Shown here: positions 46,551-55,330 of the stretch, in pieces
How the letters are laid out: every line of letters starts with the position of its first letter
How positions within the stretch are numbered: position 1 is the stretch's first letter
Assembly: GCA_965219235.1 (NCBI GenBank)
Contig: OZ244721.1
Coordinates: forward strand, 62,001-126,000
Direction: 5' to 3'
DNA: 64,000 nucleotides
Source: CBDHCC01 sp965219235
Lineage (GTDB): Bacteria > Pseudomonadota > Alphaproteobacteria > Sphingomonadales > Sphingomonadaceae
The notes under the pieces: model-generated
Databases searched by the model: none
Seen by the model: only the letters and a program-made list of their open reading frames with translations
Told to the model about the DNA's origin: nothing
Made by a program: the position numbers and the translations under genes

Positions 46551-47786
46551 CTAGTCCGTCGTCAGCGCTGCGTGGACCTCTGCCATATGAGAGGCCCACT
46601 CCGGCGGCGCAAAGGTTGCGAGCCGGTGGCGCTGTTCTTCGCGCAGGGCTCTGTCTTGCAGGAATGCGCGAACCGCCTGCTCCCAGCGGTCTTCATTGTT
46701 CGGGTCGAGCAGCAGTGGGATGTCGTGGGTCAGTTCGCGAAACACCGGAAGGTCGCTAGCGATCACCGGAACTCCGCGCGACATCGCCTCGAAGACCGGC
46801 AATCCGAACCCTTCGGCCAGGCTCGGCATCAGGAGAGCGACCGCGCCGTCGAGCAGTCCGGCCAGTTCGACGTCTCCGCACGCGGCCAGTTCGACGACCT
46901 GCCCGAACTCGGGCTGGGGGCGATCCAGCAGCTCGAACGCGGCCTCCGCTTCCCAGCCGCGCCGTCCGACAAGCACCAGATCCGGCGTGTCCGGCCCGAG
47001 GTCCGCGCGGAGCCGGTCCCACAGCCGAAGCAGCAGGAGGTGGTTCTTGCGCGCCTCGATCGTGCCCACGCACAGGAAATACGGCTTCGTCCGCTTGCGC
47101 GCACCGCCCGGGTCCGGAAGCGTCTCCACTCCCAAATGGGCGATTACCGTCCTGGGAAGGCGATGCCCCTGCTCGGCGGCGAAGCGAGCGAGCTCGGCCC
47201 GGGTCGCCGCGGAGTTCACGATGACGACTGTCGCCGTGCGCAGCACCGTGCGCATCCGCGCGGCATGCTTCGCCGCTTCCCCGGGGCGGCAATGGGCGGG
47301 ATGACGGATCGGGATCAGATCGTGGACCAGATAGACAGCCCGCAGCGAACCACGCGTCAGCCAGCCATCGAGGCCGTCCGCGTCGAGCCCCGTGTGGCCC
47401 ACGTTCAAGTAGAAATGGCCCGCGGTGCCCGTCGGCTTGATCCGCGCCACGAGGAGCGCGCGACCGAGGAGGACGGCCAACCGGCGTCGAAAGCCGGTGT
47501 CGCCCGGTTCGCGCAAGAGGGCGAACAGACGCTGGCTGTCGTGTTCGCGCAAGACGAGGCGCCGGCCCTTCCACTGCAGCATCGCTCTCGCGTCCGGCGC
47601 GAAGGCGTCCAGGTAGGCGAGGCACACGCGGTCGATGCCCGTCGGCAGAAACGATTTCCACCGTCTCCAGACCAACCGACTGACGTCCAGAACGACCGGA
47701 ACGCTCGTGGATCTCTCGGAGGATGCAGGGCGGTGCGGCCACTGGACTTCGACCGCAGGCTCGGCGAGCGATGGCCGGCGGGTCAT
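46551..47786 (-). CDS. glycosyltransferase family 4
   Basis: A 411-residue GT-B fold enzyme, likely building the capsule repeat unit in the cytoplasm. Typical landmarks are FYLNVGHTGLD, YLVHDLIPIRHP, the donor-site segment FLCVGTIEARKNHLLLLRLW, and the E-x7-E motif EGFGLPVFEAMSRGVPVIASD. Four-base overlap with the upstream kpsS gene shows it is part of the capsule operon. Sugar specificity unknown. Confidence 0.9.
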   Translation of the reverse strand: MTRRPSLAEPAVEVQWPHRPASSERSTSVPVVLDVSRLVWRRWKSFLPTGIDRVCLAYLDAFAPDARAMLQWKGRRLVLREHDSQRLFALLREPGDTGFRRRLAVLLGRALLVARIKPTGTAGHFYLNVGHTGLDADGLDGWLTRGSLRAVYLVHDLIPIRHPAHCRPGEAAKHAARMRTVLRTATVVIVNSAATRAELARFAAEQGHRLPRTVIAHLGVETLPDPGGARKRTKPYFLCVGTIEARKNHLLLLRLWDRLRADLGPDTPDLVLVGRRGWEAEAAFELLDRPQPEFGQVVELAACGDVELAGLLDGAVALLMPSLAEGFGLPVFEAMSRGVPVIASDLPVFRELTHDIPLLLDPNNEDRWEQAVRAFLQDRALREEQRHRLATFAPPEWASHMAEVHAALTTD

Positions 47787-49075
47787 TCCGCGGCCAACGC
47801 AGCTGACGGCGAGTCGTCCGGCTCCGCGCGGTCGGCCGAGGCCTCGTCACCGCCTGCCGCCTCACCCTTCGCGAGCGGCATCAGACGCTCGACGCTGTTC
47901 TCGATCAGGATCTGCGTGGCCGACTCGCTCGCCAGACCGCCGCGCACGAGGCATTTGGCGTGAAGGACTTTCTTGAAAGCTTCGTAGAACGCGATGTCGG
48001 GGAGTTCGGGTTCGGCCCAGAAGCGGTCGAGGGACGCTTGATGCGTGATCCCGGGCACGTCGTAGACCGCGTCCCCCAGAACCACCACCGGCGTTCCCAC
48101 GGACACTGCGAGCGTGCCCGAAGTGCTGTTGACGCATACCATTCCGACGGAATTCACGCACAGAGTCTGCAAGTCTCCGCCATCGATGTGCATCACCCGG
48201 TCGCTCAGACCGTAGTGGCGTGCCCGACGACGCAAGTGGGTCCGCCAGTTGCGGTAGCTGACGTCCATTGGATGTTCCTTCACCAGAAGCCTGGTGTCGG
48301 CCGGCGCGTGTTTGGCGAAGCTGGCGAGGATGTAGTCAAGTGCCATCCGCATGGACAGGAAAGGGGAATGCAGCCGGATCTGATAGTCCCCAGTCAATTG
48401 GAGCGGCACGAGAAAAAACCTCTGACCATCCAGCGCGGCGAGCGTCTCGATCGCCTGACGCGCGCGGCGGTTCCGCCTGGCGAACCGGAAGACCCATCCG
48501 ATGCCCTCGCCGCAGATGGATCCCTGCCGATGGCTGCGGTAGAACGGAAATTGCAGAAGCAGCCGCCCGGTCACGACATTGTGGTAGTGCCAATAGGCGT
48601 CGTGCGCCCGCCGACCGAACGACGCTGTGATGGGGGGCAAGTCGGGGACGTCCGGAACACGGTCCGCGGCGGCGAGGATCGCGCTCGGATCGCGGTCGAA
48701 CCGGGAATGGCCGTTCACGCCGTCCTCTTCGAGAGTCATCCAGTCGGGCCGGACATAGCCTTCCTCGAAGACGTGTATGCGAACACCGCGCAAACGCGCC
48801 AATCGAAGGGCGCGGACGTGGATCGGTCGACAATCGCCATACAGCACGATGTCCGATACCGCGTTGTCCTGGAGATATTGGTCGAAGAACAGCGGCCAGT
48901 TCTTCATGCGGCCGCGATAACTGTCACAGCCGTGCGGCCAATCCCTTCGATCGCCACCCGAGAAGTTTAGGCGAAAGACGCTCGCTCCCCGATCGCGAAG
49001 GGCGACGCCCAGCTGCCGGAAGAAAGGGCCGGGAGGACCCTGCAAGAACAGGAAACTGCGTGTGAGGCCGATCAT
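47783..49075 (-). CDS. kpsS: capsule beta-Kdo transferase KpsS-like
   Basis: In group 2 capsules KpsS adds the first Kdo to phosphatidylglycerol, starting the linker on which the capsule is carried. The 430-residue product has the family motifs FEEGYVRPDWMTLEEDGVN, VKEHPMD and CVNSTSGTLAVSVGTPVVVLG. It overlaps both neighbours by four bases (kpsC upstream, GT4 downstream). C-terminal ~30 residues are low-complexity. Confidence 0.88.
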   Translation of the reverse strand: MIGLTRSFLFLQGPPGPFFRQLGVALRDRGASVFRLNFSGGDRRDWPHGCDSYRGRMKNWPLFFDQYLQDNAVSDIVLYGDCRPIHVRALRLARLRGVRIHVFEEGYVRPDWMTLEEDGVNGHSRFDRDPSAILAAADRVPDVPDLPPITASFGRRAHDAYWHYHNVVTGRLLLQFPFYRSHRQGSICGEGIGWVFRFARRNRRARQAIETLAALDGQRFFLVPLQLTGDYQIRLHSPFLSMRMALDYILASFAKHAPADTRLLVKEHPMDVSYRNWRTHLRRRARHYGLSDRVMHIDGGDLQTLCVNSVGMVCVNSTSGTLAVSVGTPVVVLGDAVYDVPGITHQASLDRFWAEPELPDIAFYEAFKKVLHAKCLVRGGLASESATQILIENSVERLMPLAKGEAAGGDEASADRAEPDDSPSAALAAE

Positions 49076-50727
49076 GTCCCAGGCGTTCCGACGACCTTCA
49101 GCTGATGTGCCACGCGTTTGATCCGACCCTGCAGTTCCCGCAGCAGCACGAGGGGCGAGCGGACCAATGCCGTTCCCGCGGCGATCCGGTCGACAAGCAG
49201 TTCCGCCTCGCAGGGCAGGCGCGTAACCGGATCGAGATAGCGGGGATAGAGGAGCAGGGCGGCGGCAACAAGCTCGTCGAGCGTCAGGCGGCGGGTACGC
49301 CGCGCGGGCACTGGCCCCAAATCCCGGGTCAAGCCCCAGCCGGCATAGAACGGCACGCCGTGGGTGATCACCTCCCGGCCGCGCAGCAAGGCCTCGAACC
49401 CGGCTAGCGACGTGATGACATGCACCGCGTCCACGCTCGCGAGCTGCGCAGCGATCGAAGCGGACCGATCCACTTCGTCGGCGAACTCCAGCGCGATGTC
49501 GTCCGGCACGTGGCCCTTGCGATGTCCGGCCTCAACATCGGGGTGGGGTTTGAACACGATTCGGGCATCGGACTCCGCCTTTCGTGTCCGGCGGAGCAGT
49601 TCGATGTTCGTAAGCCCCGCGCCTCCGCATCGGACCGACCGGTCGTCTTCCACCTGGCCGACGACCAGGACCCGCCGCTCGCCGTTTCCACGGAGCGGGT
49701 GCGCGTCGTGGTCGGCATCCACTCCATATTTTCCGATCCCCGCGCTTACGAGTGTTCGTCGGAGTGCCGATCCTCGTTCCGCGAGCCCCGCATCGATTGG
49801 AGCATCCTGCAACGTTCGCTCGAGTTCGCTGGGCTTGGCCGGATCGAAATGCGGACCCTCGGTGTCGATTACGATGGACAGGGGCGGGACGCAATTGGCG
49901 CCGAGTCCCGTTGAGCGGATCAAGCCGTCCTCGATCTCCCCGACTTTCACCCTGCGCCGTTCCAGATCGGCGAGTTGTGCAGTGTCGGTGCGGCTGACCC
50001 AGGCGAGCGCCAGTTGGCCGGCGTTCGGACTGTCCCCTCCAGAATAGTAGTGGCGCACTCGCTCGCCACCATCCCAGAGGAGCGCGTCCACCGTGACTCG
50101 TTTCCAGGGTGCGACCCCGTAAATCGCGGCGAACCCACGATTGCTGTCGATCAGACGCCTCCAGCGACCGAGTGTCTCAATCGCGGCGCGCGCAGATGTC
50201 GGATCGCCCGTGAAAGGATCGAGGTACGTCAACCCCTCGCACAGTCGCTCCCGAACGACGGACTCCAGTGCTTTGGGACTGGCGAGCCCGGCATAGCAGC
50301 CATCTCCGCTTAGCGTGCACGGTGTGCCGGTGAGCGCCGCCACAAGCGCCACTTCGCTACCGGCATCGGCGAATACGAAGGCCGCTCTGTCACACACATC
50401 CCATGGGTCTCGGCTGGCAGACATCGAGGAAGAAGCCGCATCATCCCCGCAATCGCCCAGGACAGTCGCTCGATCGGCGAGCCCCGCAGTCCGAACGGCA
50501 TCGAGCAGCGCAAGGAGCGTGTCCGGACTGGAGGGGCAGACGATGACATCGCGGCCTTCGGGAAGGGCGTCCCGCGATCCCCAGAATCGGCCCCCCACGC
50601 GGTGACGGCGCAGCAGAGCTACGAGTTCGGCAGGCTCCGGTGTCTCCGAACTGATCCCCTGCCGGACGAGAGGACGGGCGCGGTGGTGCGGAAAGGGAGG
50701 GATGCGAAGAAACGGCTCAACCATCAT
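49072..50727 (-). CDS. kpsC: capsule Kdo transferase KpsC-like with degenerate first half
   Basis: KpsC normally has two tandem Kdo-transferase modules that extend the linker with alternating beta-2,4 and beta-2,7 Kdo. This 551-residue protein (E. coli about 675) has a complete C-terminal module: EIEDGLIRSTGLG, LVVGQVEDDRSV, FKPHPDVEAGHRKG, VHVITSLAGFEALLRG, GVPFYAGWGLT. Residues 1-220 keep only the end of a first module (AALTGTPCTLSGDGCYAG, LTYLDPFTGDP) and lack the EDGxxRS and KPHPD motifs. It may therefore be single-function. Divergent from the dioxygenase-like gene. Confidence 0.85.
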   Translation of the reverse strand: MMVEPFLRIPPFPHHRARPLVRQGISSETPEPAELVALLRRHRVGGRFWGSRDALPEGRDVIVCPSSPDTLLALLDAVRTAGLADRATVLGDCGDDAASSSMSASRDPWDVCDRAAFVFADAGSEVALVAALTGTPCTLSGDGCYAGLASPKALESVVRERLCEGLTYLDPFTGDPTSARAAIETLGRWRRLIDSNRGFAAIYGVAPWKRVTVDALLWDGGERVRHYYSGGDSPNAGQLALAWVSRTDTAQLADLERRRVKVGEIEDGLIRSTGLGANCVPPLSIVIDTEGPHFDPAKPSELERTLQDAPIDAGLAERGSALRRTLVSAGIGKYGVDADHDAHPLRGNGERRVLVVGQVEDDRSVRCGGAGLTNIELLRRTRKAESDARIVFKPHPDVEAGHRKGHVPDDIALEFADEVDRSASIAAQLASVDAVHVITSLAGFEALLRGREVITHGVPFYAGWGLTRDLGPVPARRTRRLTLDELVAAALLLYPRYLDPVTRLPCEAELLVDRIAAGTALVRSPLVLLRELQGRIKRVAHQLKVVGTPGT

Positions 50728-50947
50728 TCCACCCCAGGACGCCGACGACGAGCCGCTCTTGATGCGGCGTTGTACGTGTCCGGCGACACCTCCTCAGTGC
50801 GGGGTGATCGGCATGGATCGGCAGGCGACTGGAGGCAGCTGGTGATCGACATTCGGTGCGGACGTCCGTTCGGTTGCTCTTCCCGTCCGCGACGCCTGCG
50901 AGAGACGGGCTGAACCTGATGAGAATGGAGTTGCACGCGTGGCGTGA

Positions 50948-52024
50948 ATGGAAGATGAGTCCCACGCTTGCAACTGGCGTCGTCTCCTCATGAACGTTCT
51001 AGCACACGCCCGGACTGTCGTTCTGATGCCGTATTGGGTGCTTCAGCTGGCGACCGGTGCCAAGAGTCGGTGCGACAATCCCCTGTTGGCATCCCGTCGG
51101 CTCAACCGGTGGGGCCTGCACCGGGGGCGCGTGCGTCTCGCCCACGCGATGTGTCGCTGGCGCCGCCGGCGCCTTGCCGCGAAGGTTCCCCCAGCTTGGC
51201 GCGACAGCTTCGATCGCGACGGTTTCGTGCTGCTAAGGAATTTTGTTCCTGCGGATACCTTCGCAGAGTTGCACCGGGCGGTGATCGAATACAACGCGCC
51301 CGCGCGGGAGATGCGGCAAGGCAGCGCGATTACACGGCGTCTGGCCATCGATGCATCAATGATGGAGGCGATACCCCCACTTCGCGACCTTTTGACGGAT
51401 CCGGAACTGAAAGCCCTGTTCCACTACGTCTCGAGCTTCAATATAGAGCCGCTTCATTATGTCCAGACGATCATCACCGGGAATGATGCGACCGCAGCCG
51501 ATCCGCAGGAAAGTCTGCATGCGGACACGTTTCACTCGTCGCTGAAGTCCTGGCTTTTCCTGAACGATGTGGCGGTGGACGCGGCGCCGTTTACCTTCGT
51601 TCCCGGATCGCACATCCTGTCCAGGCAGCGCCTCGATTGGGAGTACGAGCGCAGCACCAAGGCGATTTCCGAGCTGGATCGGCTATCGGCGCGCGGGTCG
51701 CCCCGGGCCAGCGCGGCCGATCTGGATACCCTCGGGTTGCCCGAACCGCGCGCGATCGCGGTTCCGGCCAACACGCTCGTCGTCGCCGACACTTTCGGGT
51801 TCCACGCCCGCGGCGCTGCGGCGCGGCCTGTGGAAAGGCTGGAGCTGTGGTCCTACAGCCGCCGCAATCCTTATATCCCCTGGTTGGGGGGCGACGTGCT
51901 CAGCTTGCCGGGAATCGCGGAACGTCGCGTGGGCTGGCTGTGGAGCGCACGGGACCGACTGAAAGAATGGATCGGGCAGCCTTGGCAACCGGTCGGCGTG
52001 CGCTCGCCTGTCGACCGCGCGTAA
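50948..52024 (+). CDS. phytanoyl-CoA dioxygenase-like iron/2-oxoglutarate enzyme
   Basis: A 358-residue protein of the PhyH family. It shows FDRDGFVLLRNFVP at the fold start, the iron ligands HADTFHSSLKSW (H-x-D), and a distal region FGFHARGAAARPVERLELWSY with the last histidine and arginine. It may hydroxylate a lipid or sugar of the capsule (inference from position only). ATG at 50990 (MNVLAHART) is an alternative start; neither has a good ribosome site. The 220-base divergent gap before it has no recognised element. Confidence 0.78.
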   Translation: MEDESHACNWRRLLMNVLAHARTVVLMPYWVLQLATGAKSRCDNPLLASRRLNRWGLHRGRVRLAHAMCRWRRRRLAAKVPPAWRDSFDRDGFVLLRNFVPADTFAELHRAVIEYNAPAREMRQGSAITRRLAIDASMMEAIPPLRDLLTDPELKALFHYVSSFNIEPLHYVQTIITGNDATAADPQESLHADTFHSSLKSWLFLNDVAVDAAPFTFVPGSHILSRQRLDWEYERSTKAISELDRLSARGSPRASAADLDTLGLPEPRAIAVPANTLVVADTFGFHARGAAARPVERLELWSYSRRNPYIPWLGGDVLSLPGIAERRVGWLWSARDRLKEWIGQPWQPVGVRSPVDRA

Positions 52025-52265
52025 ACAGCGCGAGCTTCCCGACACTTGATCGCCGCCCACCAAAGCCGAGCGAAATGCCCTGGCCGCCCCGCTGGCACGC
52101 TATAGGTCCAAAAGGGCAGGTGCCCCTCAGGTTTTTCGGCGATCACAGCTTGTGTCGCCGCTGCGCACGTGCTTCGGGCTCCAGCTGTCGAACCCACCTG
52201 AGGCTCGATGATGACACGTTGTGTCCACCGGAGCGGGTCGGACAAGGTTCGTAAGGATAGCTCGC

Positions 52266-53384
52266 ATGCGAATTCTGGTTACCGGCGGTGCCGGTTTCAT
52301 CGGTTCGGCGCTGGTCCGCCATCTGATACGCAACACCGAGCATGAAGTGCTGAATTTCGATAAGCTCACCTATGCCGGTGTCCTCGAGTCGGTTGCTCCG
52401 GTCGCGGACGACGCCCGCTACCAATTCGTTCAAGGCGACATCTGCGATCATGCCACGGTTGAGGCGGCAATCATGGGCTTCCAACCGGACGCGATCGCGC
52501 ACCTTGCCGCCGAAAGTCACGTCGATCGGTCAATCGACGGACCAGGACAGTTCATTCAAACCAACGTGGTCGGCACCTTCACGATGCTGCAGTGCGCGCT
52601 GGGCTACTGGCGGGATCTGGATCCGGCACGACGAGCGGACTTCCGTTTCCACCACATCTCGACCGACGAAGTGTACGGATCCCTAGGAGAAAACGGCCAT
52701 TTCGTCGAGGACACGCCTTATGATCCCCGCTCGCCCTATTCGGCGTCAAAAGCCTCGTCGGACCATCTCGTGCGCGCTTGGTGGCACACTTTTGATCTTC
52801 CGATCCTGGTGACGAACTGCTCGAACAACTATGGTCCCTATCATTTCCCCGAGAAGTTGATTCCTCTGATCATCAGTCGTGCGCTCGCCGGCGACTCGTT
52901 GCCCGTCTATGGCGATGGTTCGAACGTGCGCGACTGGCTGTTCGTGGAGGATCATGCGCGGGCGCTCCACACCGTTCTGGAAAAGGGCGTGCCGGGCGAG
53001 ACCTACAACATCGGCGGCAACTCGGAGCGCAGGAATATAGATGTGGTGAAGACGATCTGCGCCGCACTCGATCGGTTGAGACCGCGCGAGGACGGCCGCG
53101 CCTATGCCGAGCTCATCACGTTCGTCACCGACCGACCCGGTCACGATCAACGCTATGCAATCGATGCAACCAAGATCCGCGACGATTTGGGCTGGGAGCC
53201 CGAATTCGGCTTCGATGAAGGGATCGATCGGACGGTGACGTGGTTTCTGGAACGACCGGACTGGTGGGAGCCAATTCTATCGCGCCGCTATGACACCGCC
53301 CGATTGGGCGCGCGAGAGAGTGTCGCCACTTCTCATCGGGTTTCAAAGCGCATCGTCCAGGGATCGCAAGCCACCAGACGCTAG
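52266..53384 (+). CDS. rfbB: dTDP-glucose 4,6-dehydratase
   Basis: Converts dTDP-glucose to dTDP-4-keto-6-deoxyglucose, precursor of rhamnose and other deoxysugars. The 372-residue product has ILVTGGAGFIGSALVRHL for NAD, HLAAESHVDRSI, HHISTDEVYGSLG, YSASKASSDHLVRAW (catalytic Y-x3-K) and NCSNNYGPYHFPEKLIPL. The other rhamnose genes (rfbA, C, D) are not in this window. The 241-base gap before it holds only a short GGGC-AGGT-GCCC hairpin. Confidence 0.93.
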   Translation: MRILVTGGAGFIGSALVRHLIRNTEHEVLNFDKLTYAGVLESVAPVADDARYQFVQGDICDHATVEAAIMGFQPDAIAHLAAESHVDRSIDGPGQFIQTNVVGTFTMLQCALGYWRDLDPARRADFRFHHISTDEVYGSLGENGHFVEDTPYDPRSPYSASKASSDHLVRAWWHTFDLPILVTNCSNNYGPYHFPEKLIPLIISRALAGDSLPVYGDGSNVRDWLFVEDHARALHTVLEKGVPGETYNIGGNSERRNIDVVKTICAALDRLRPREDGRAYAELITFVTDRPGHDQRYAIDATKIRDDLGWEPEFGFDEGIDRTVTWFLERPDWWEPILSRRYDTARLGARESVATSHRVSKRIVQGSQATRR

Positions 53385-53466
53385 GTTTGACGCGATTCCG
53401 CGAAAGCCCTACGGACAGGTCGAAATCGATTAGGCTGACAGCGACAGGAGCTGGATCATCGGCTGT

Positions 53467-54489
53467 GTGTCCGAATGGAACCAATCGACTATGCACAACG
53501 CAAAGCTGAAGACGGGGGATGACCAAGTCATCCTAGACCGTGGCGTGGAAGTCATAAGGCTCGCCGCTGACGCGCTGGAGTTGCTTGCGCAATCTCTTGA
53601 CTCCGCCTTTGTCCAAGCCTGTCGCCTGATACATGGTGCCAGCGGGCGGATCGTCACGACAGGCATGGGGAAGTCGGGCCACATCAGCCGCAAATTTGCC
53701 GCGACCTTGTCTGCGACAGGAACGCCCGCCCTCTACGTCGATCCGGCCGAAGCCGCGCATGGCGATTTGGGAATGCTGGTGCTCGGCGACGTGCTCGTCA
53801 TCATCTCGAACTCCGGCAAGACGGCAGAGCTGCGGCCGCTGATCAGCCATGCCAAAGAGGTTGGGATCGAGGTCATCGGGATCACGTCGCGGCCGGGCTC
53901 TCTGGTGATGATCGGCACCGACATCTGGTTGCGTCTGCCGGTCGTGCGCGAAACCTGTCCGTTCAACATCGCGCCCACGACGTCCACGTCGATGCAACTT
54001 GCACTGTGCGACGCCATCGCAATGGCGGTCATGGACATTCGCGGTCTGCCGCTGGCCCATGTCAAGGCTTTGCATCCAGGCGGCAACATCGGATTGCGGT
54101 TGACCGCGATCCGCGAGTTGATGCACGGGTCTGACAAGATGCCCATCGTGTCGACCGATCTGCCGATGGCCGATGTAATCGCATGCATGAGTGACAAAGG
54201 CTTTGGCATCACGGGCGTGGTCGATGATCGACGGCGCTTGGTTGGCGTGATCAGCGATGGCGATCTGCGGCGCCATTTCACCGAGAAGGGGGACCTGCTC
54301 GCCCGTGACGTCATGACATCCCATCCGAGGCTGTTGCCGGCGGACACGCTGGCGGAGGATGCCCTGCGTTTTCTCAATGAACAAAAGATAACGTGCGCTT
54401 TCGTCATCGATAAAGGGGTTCCATCCCCGAACGCCTTCCCGATCGGCATTATCCACATGCACGATTTCCTGGGCTTCGGATTGTCGTGA
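53467..54489 (+). CDS. kdsD: arabinose-5-phosphate isomerase (KpsF/KdsD)
   Basis: Converts ribulose 5-phosphate to arabinose 5-phosphate, the first step to Kdo. The product (340 residues from GTG) has an N-terminal SIS domain (IVTTGMGKSGHISRKFAATL, ISNSGKTAELRPLI) and two C-terminal CBS domains (GFGITGVVDDRRRLVGVISDGDLRR). ATG at 53491 is an alternative start. Position just before kdsB suggests it serves the capsule (KpsF role). Confidence 0.92.
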   Translation: MSEWNQSTMHNAKLKTGDDQVILDRGVEVIRLAADALELLAQSLDSAFVQACRLIHGASGRIVTTGMGKSGHISRKFAATLSATGTPALYVDPAEAAHGDLGMLVLGDVLVIISNSGKTAELRPLISHAKEVGIEVIGITSRPGSLVMIGTDIWLRLPVVRETCPFNIAPTTSTSMQLALCDAIAMAVMDIRGLPLAHVKALHPGGNIGLRLTAIRELMHGSDKMPIVSTDLPMADVIACMSDKGFGITGVVDDRRRLVGVISDGDLRRHFTEKGDLLARDVMTSHPRLLPADTLAEDALRFLNEQKITCAFVIDKGVPSPNAFPIGIIHMHDFLGFGLS

Positions 54490-54499
54490 GGCTCTGACC

Positions 54500-55312
54500 A
54501 TGGCGACGACCCGCTTCGCGATCATCATCCCCGCGCGCTTTGCGTCCAAGCGATATCCGGGCAAGCCGCTCGTGCGGCTCGCCGGCGCCACCGGGATCGA
54601 GAAATCGCTCATCCGGCGAAGCTGGGAATGCGCCATGCAGGTGGACGGCGCGGTCGGAACTTGGGTCGCCACCGACGACGATCGCATTGCGGAAGAAGTA
54701 ATGGCGTTCGGGGGCGAGGTCGTCATGACATCGCCCGATTGTGCAAACGGCACCGAGCGGTGCGCCGAGGCCGCGCTCCGGATAACGCCAGCCGCCGACG
54801 TCATCGTCAACTTCCAGGGAGACTCGCCCCTGTCGCCAGGCTTTGTCGCGGCCGATCTTGTCGCGCGACTGGAAGACGATGCCGCGTTGGCAATGGCGAC
54901 GCCCGCGGTGCGTACGTCGTGGGCGATGTATGCGCATCTGGTCAATGACCAGGCGCAAGGCCGGGTCGGCGGCACCACGGTGGTTTTCGACGCGAGGGAC
55001 CGGGCGCTCTATTTCTCCAAGCGCGTGCTTCCTCACCTGACAGAGGCACGGTGCAAGGCGGATGCGCCGCCGCCGGTGCACCTGCACCTTGGCCTGTATG
55101 CCTACCGCCGCTCCGCTTTGATGGCGTACCGCGAGAGCGAAATGTGCGAACTTGAGCGGCTCGAAGGGTTGGAGCAGCTGCGCTTTCTCCATCTCGGCCT
55201 CCCTGTCGGAGTGGTGCGATGTGATCCGCTCGACTGGGATGTTTTCGAGGTCAACAATCCAAGCGATCGGCCACTGGTGGAAGGCGTGCTACGGGAGCGC
55301 GGGATTGCATAG
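54500..55312 (+). CDS. kdsB: CMP-Kdo synthetase (KpsU/KdsB)
   Basis: Activates Kdo with CTP. The 270-residue product starts FAIIIPARFASKRYPGKPL and has WVATDDDRIAEEV, NGTERCAEAA and VNFQGDSPL, all family landmarks, although the usual Q-G-D-E-P reads QGDSP here. It follows kdsD by 10 bases and supplies the donor for KpsS/KpsC. Confidence 0.92.
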   Translation: MATTRFAIIIPARFASKRYPGKPLVRLAGATGIEKSLIRRSWECAMQVDGAVGTWVATDDDRIAEEVMAFGGEVVMTSPDCANGTERCAEAALRITPAADVIVNFQGDSPLSPGFVAADLVARLEDDAALAMATPAVRTSWAMYAHLVNDQAQGRVGGTTVVFDARDRALYFSKRVLPHLTEARCKADAPPPVHLHLGLYAYRRSALMAYRESEMCELERLEGLEQLRFLHLGLPVGVVRCDPLDWDVFEVNNPSDRPLVEGVLRERGIA

Positions 55313-55330
55313 TCGATCCGCAGATTTCTG

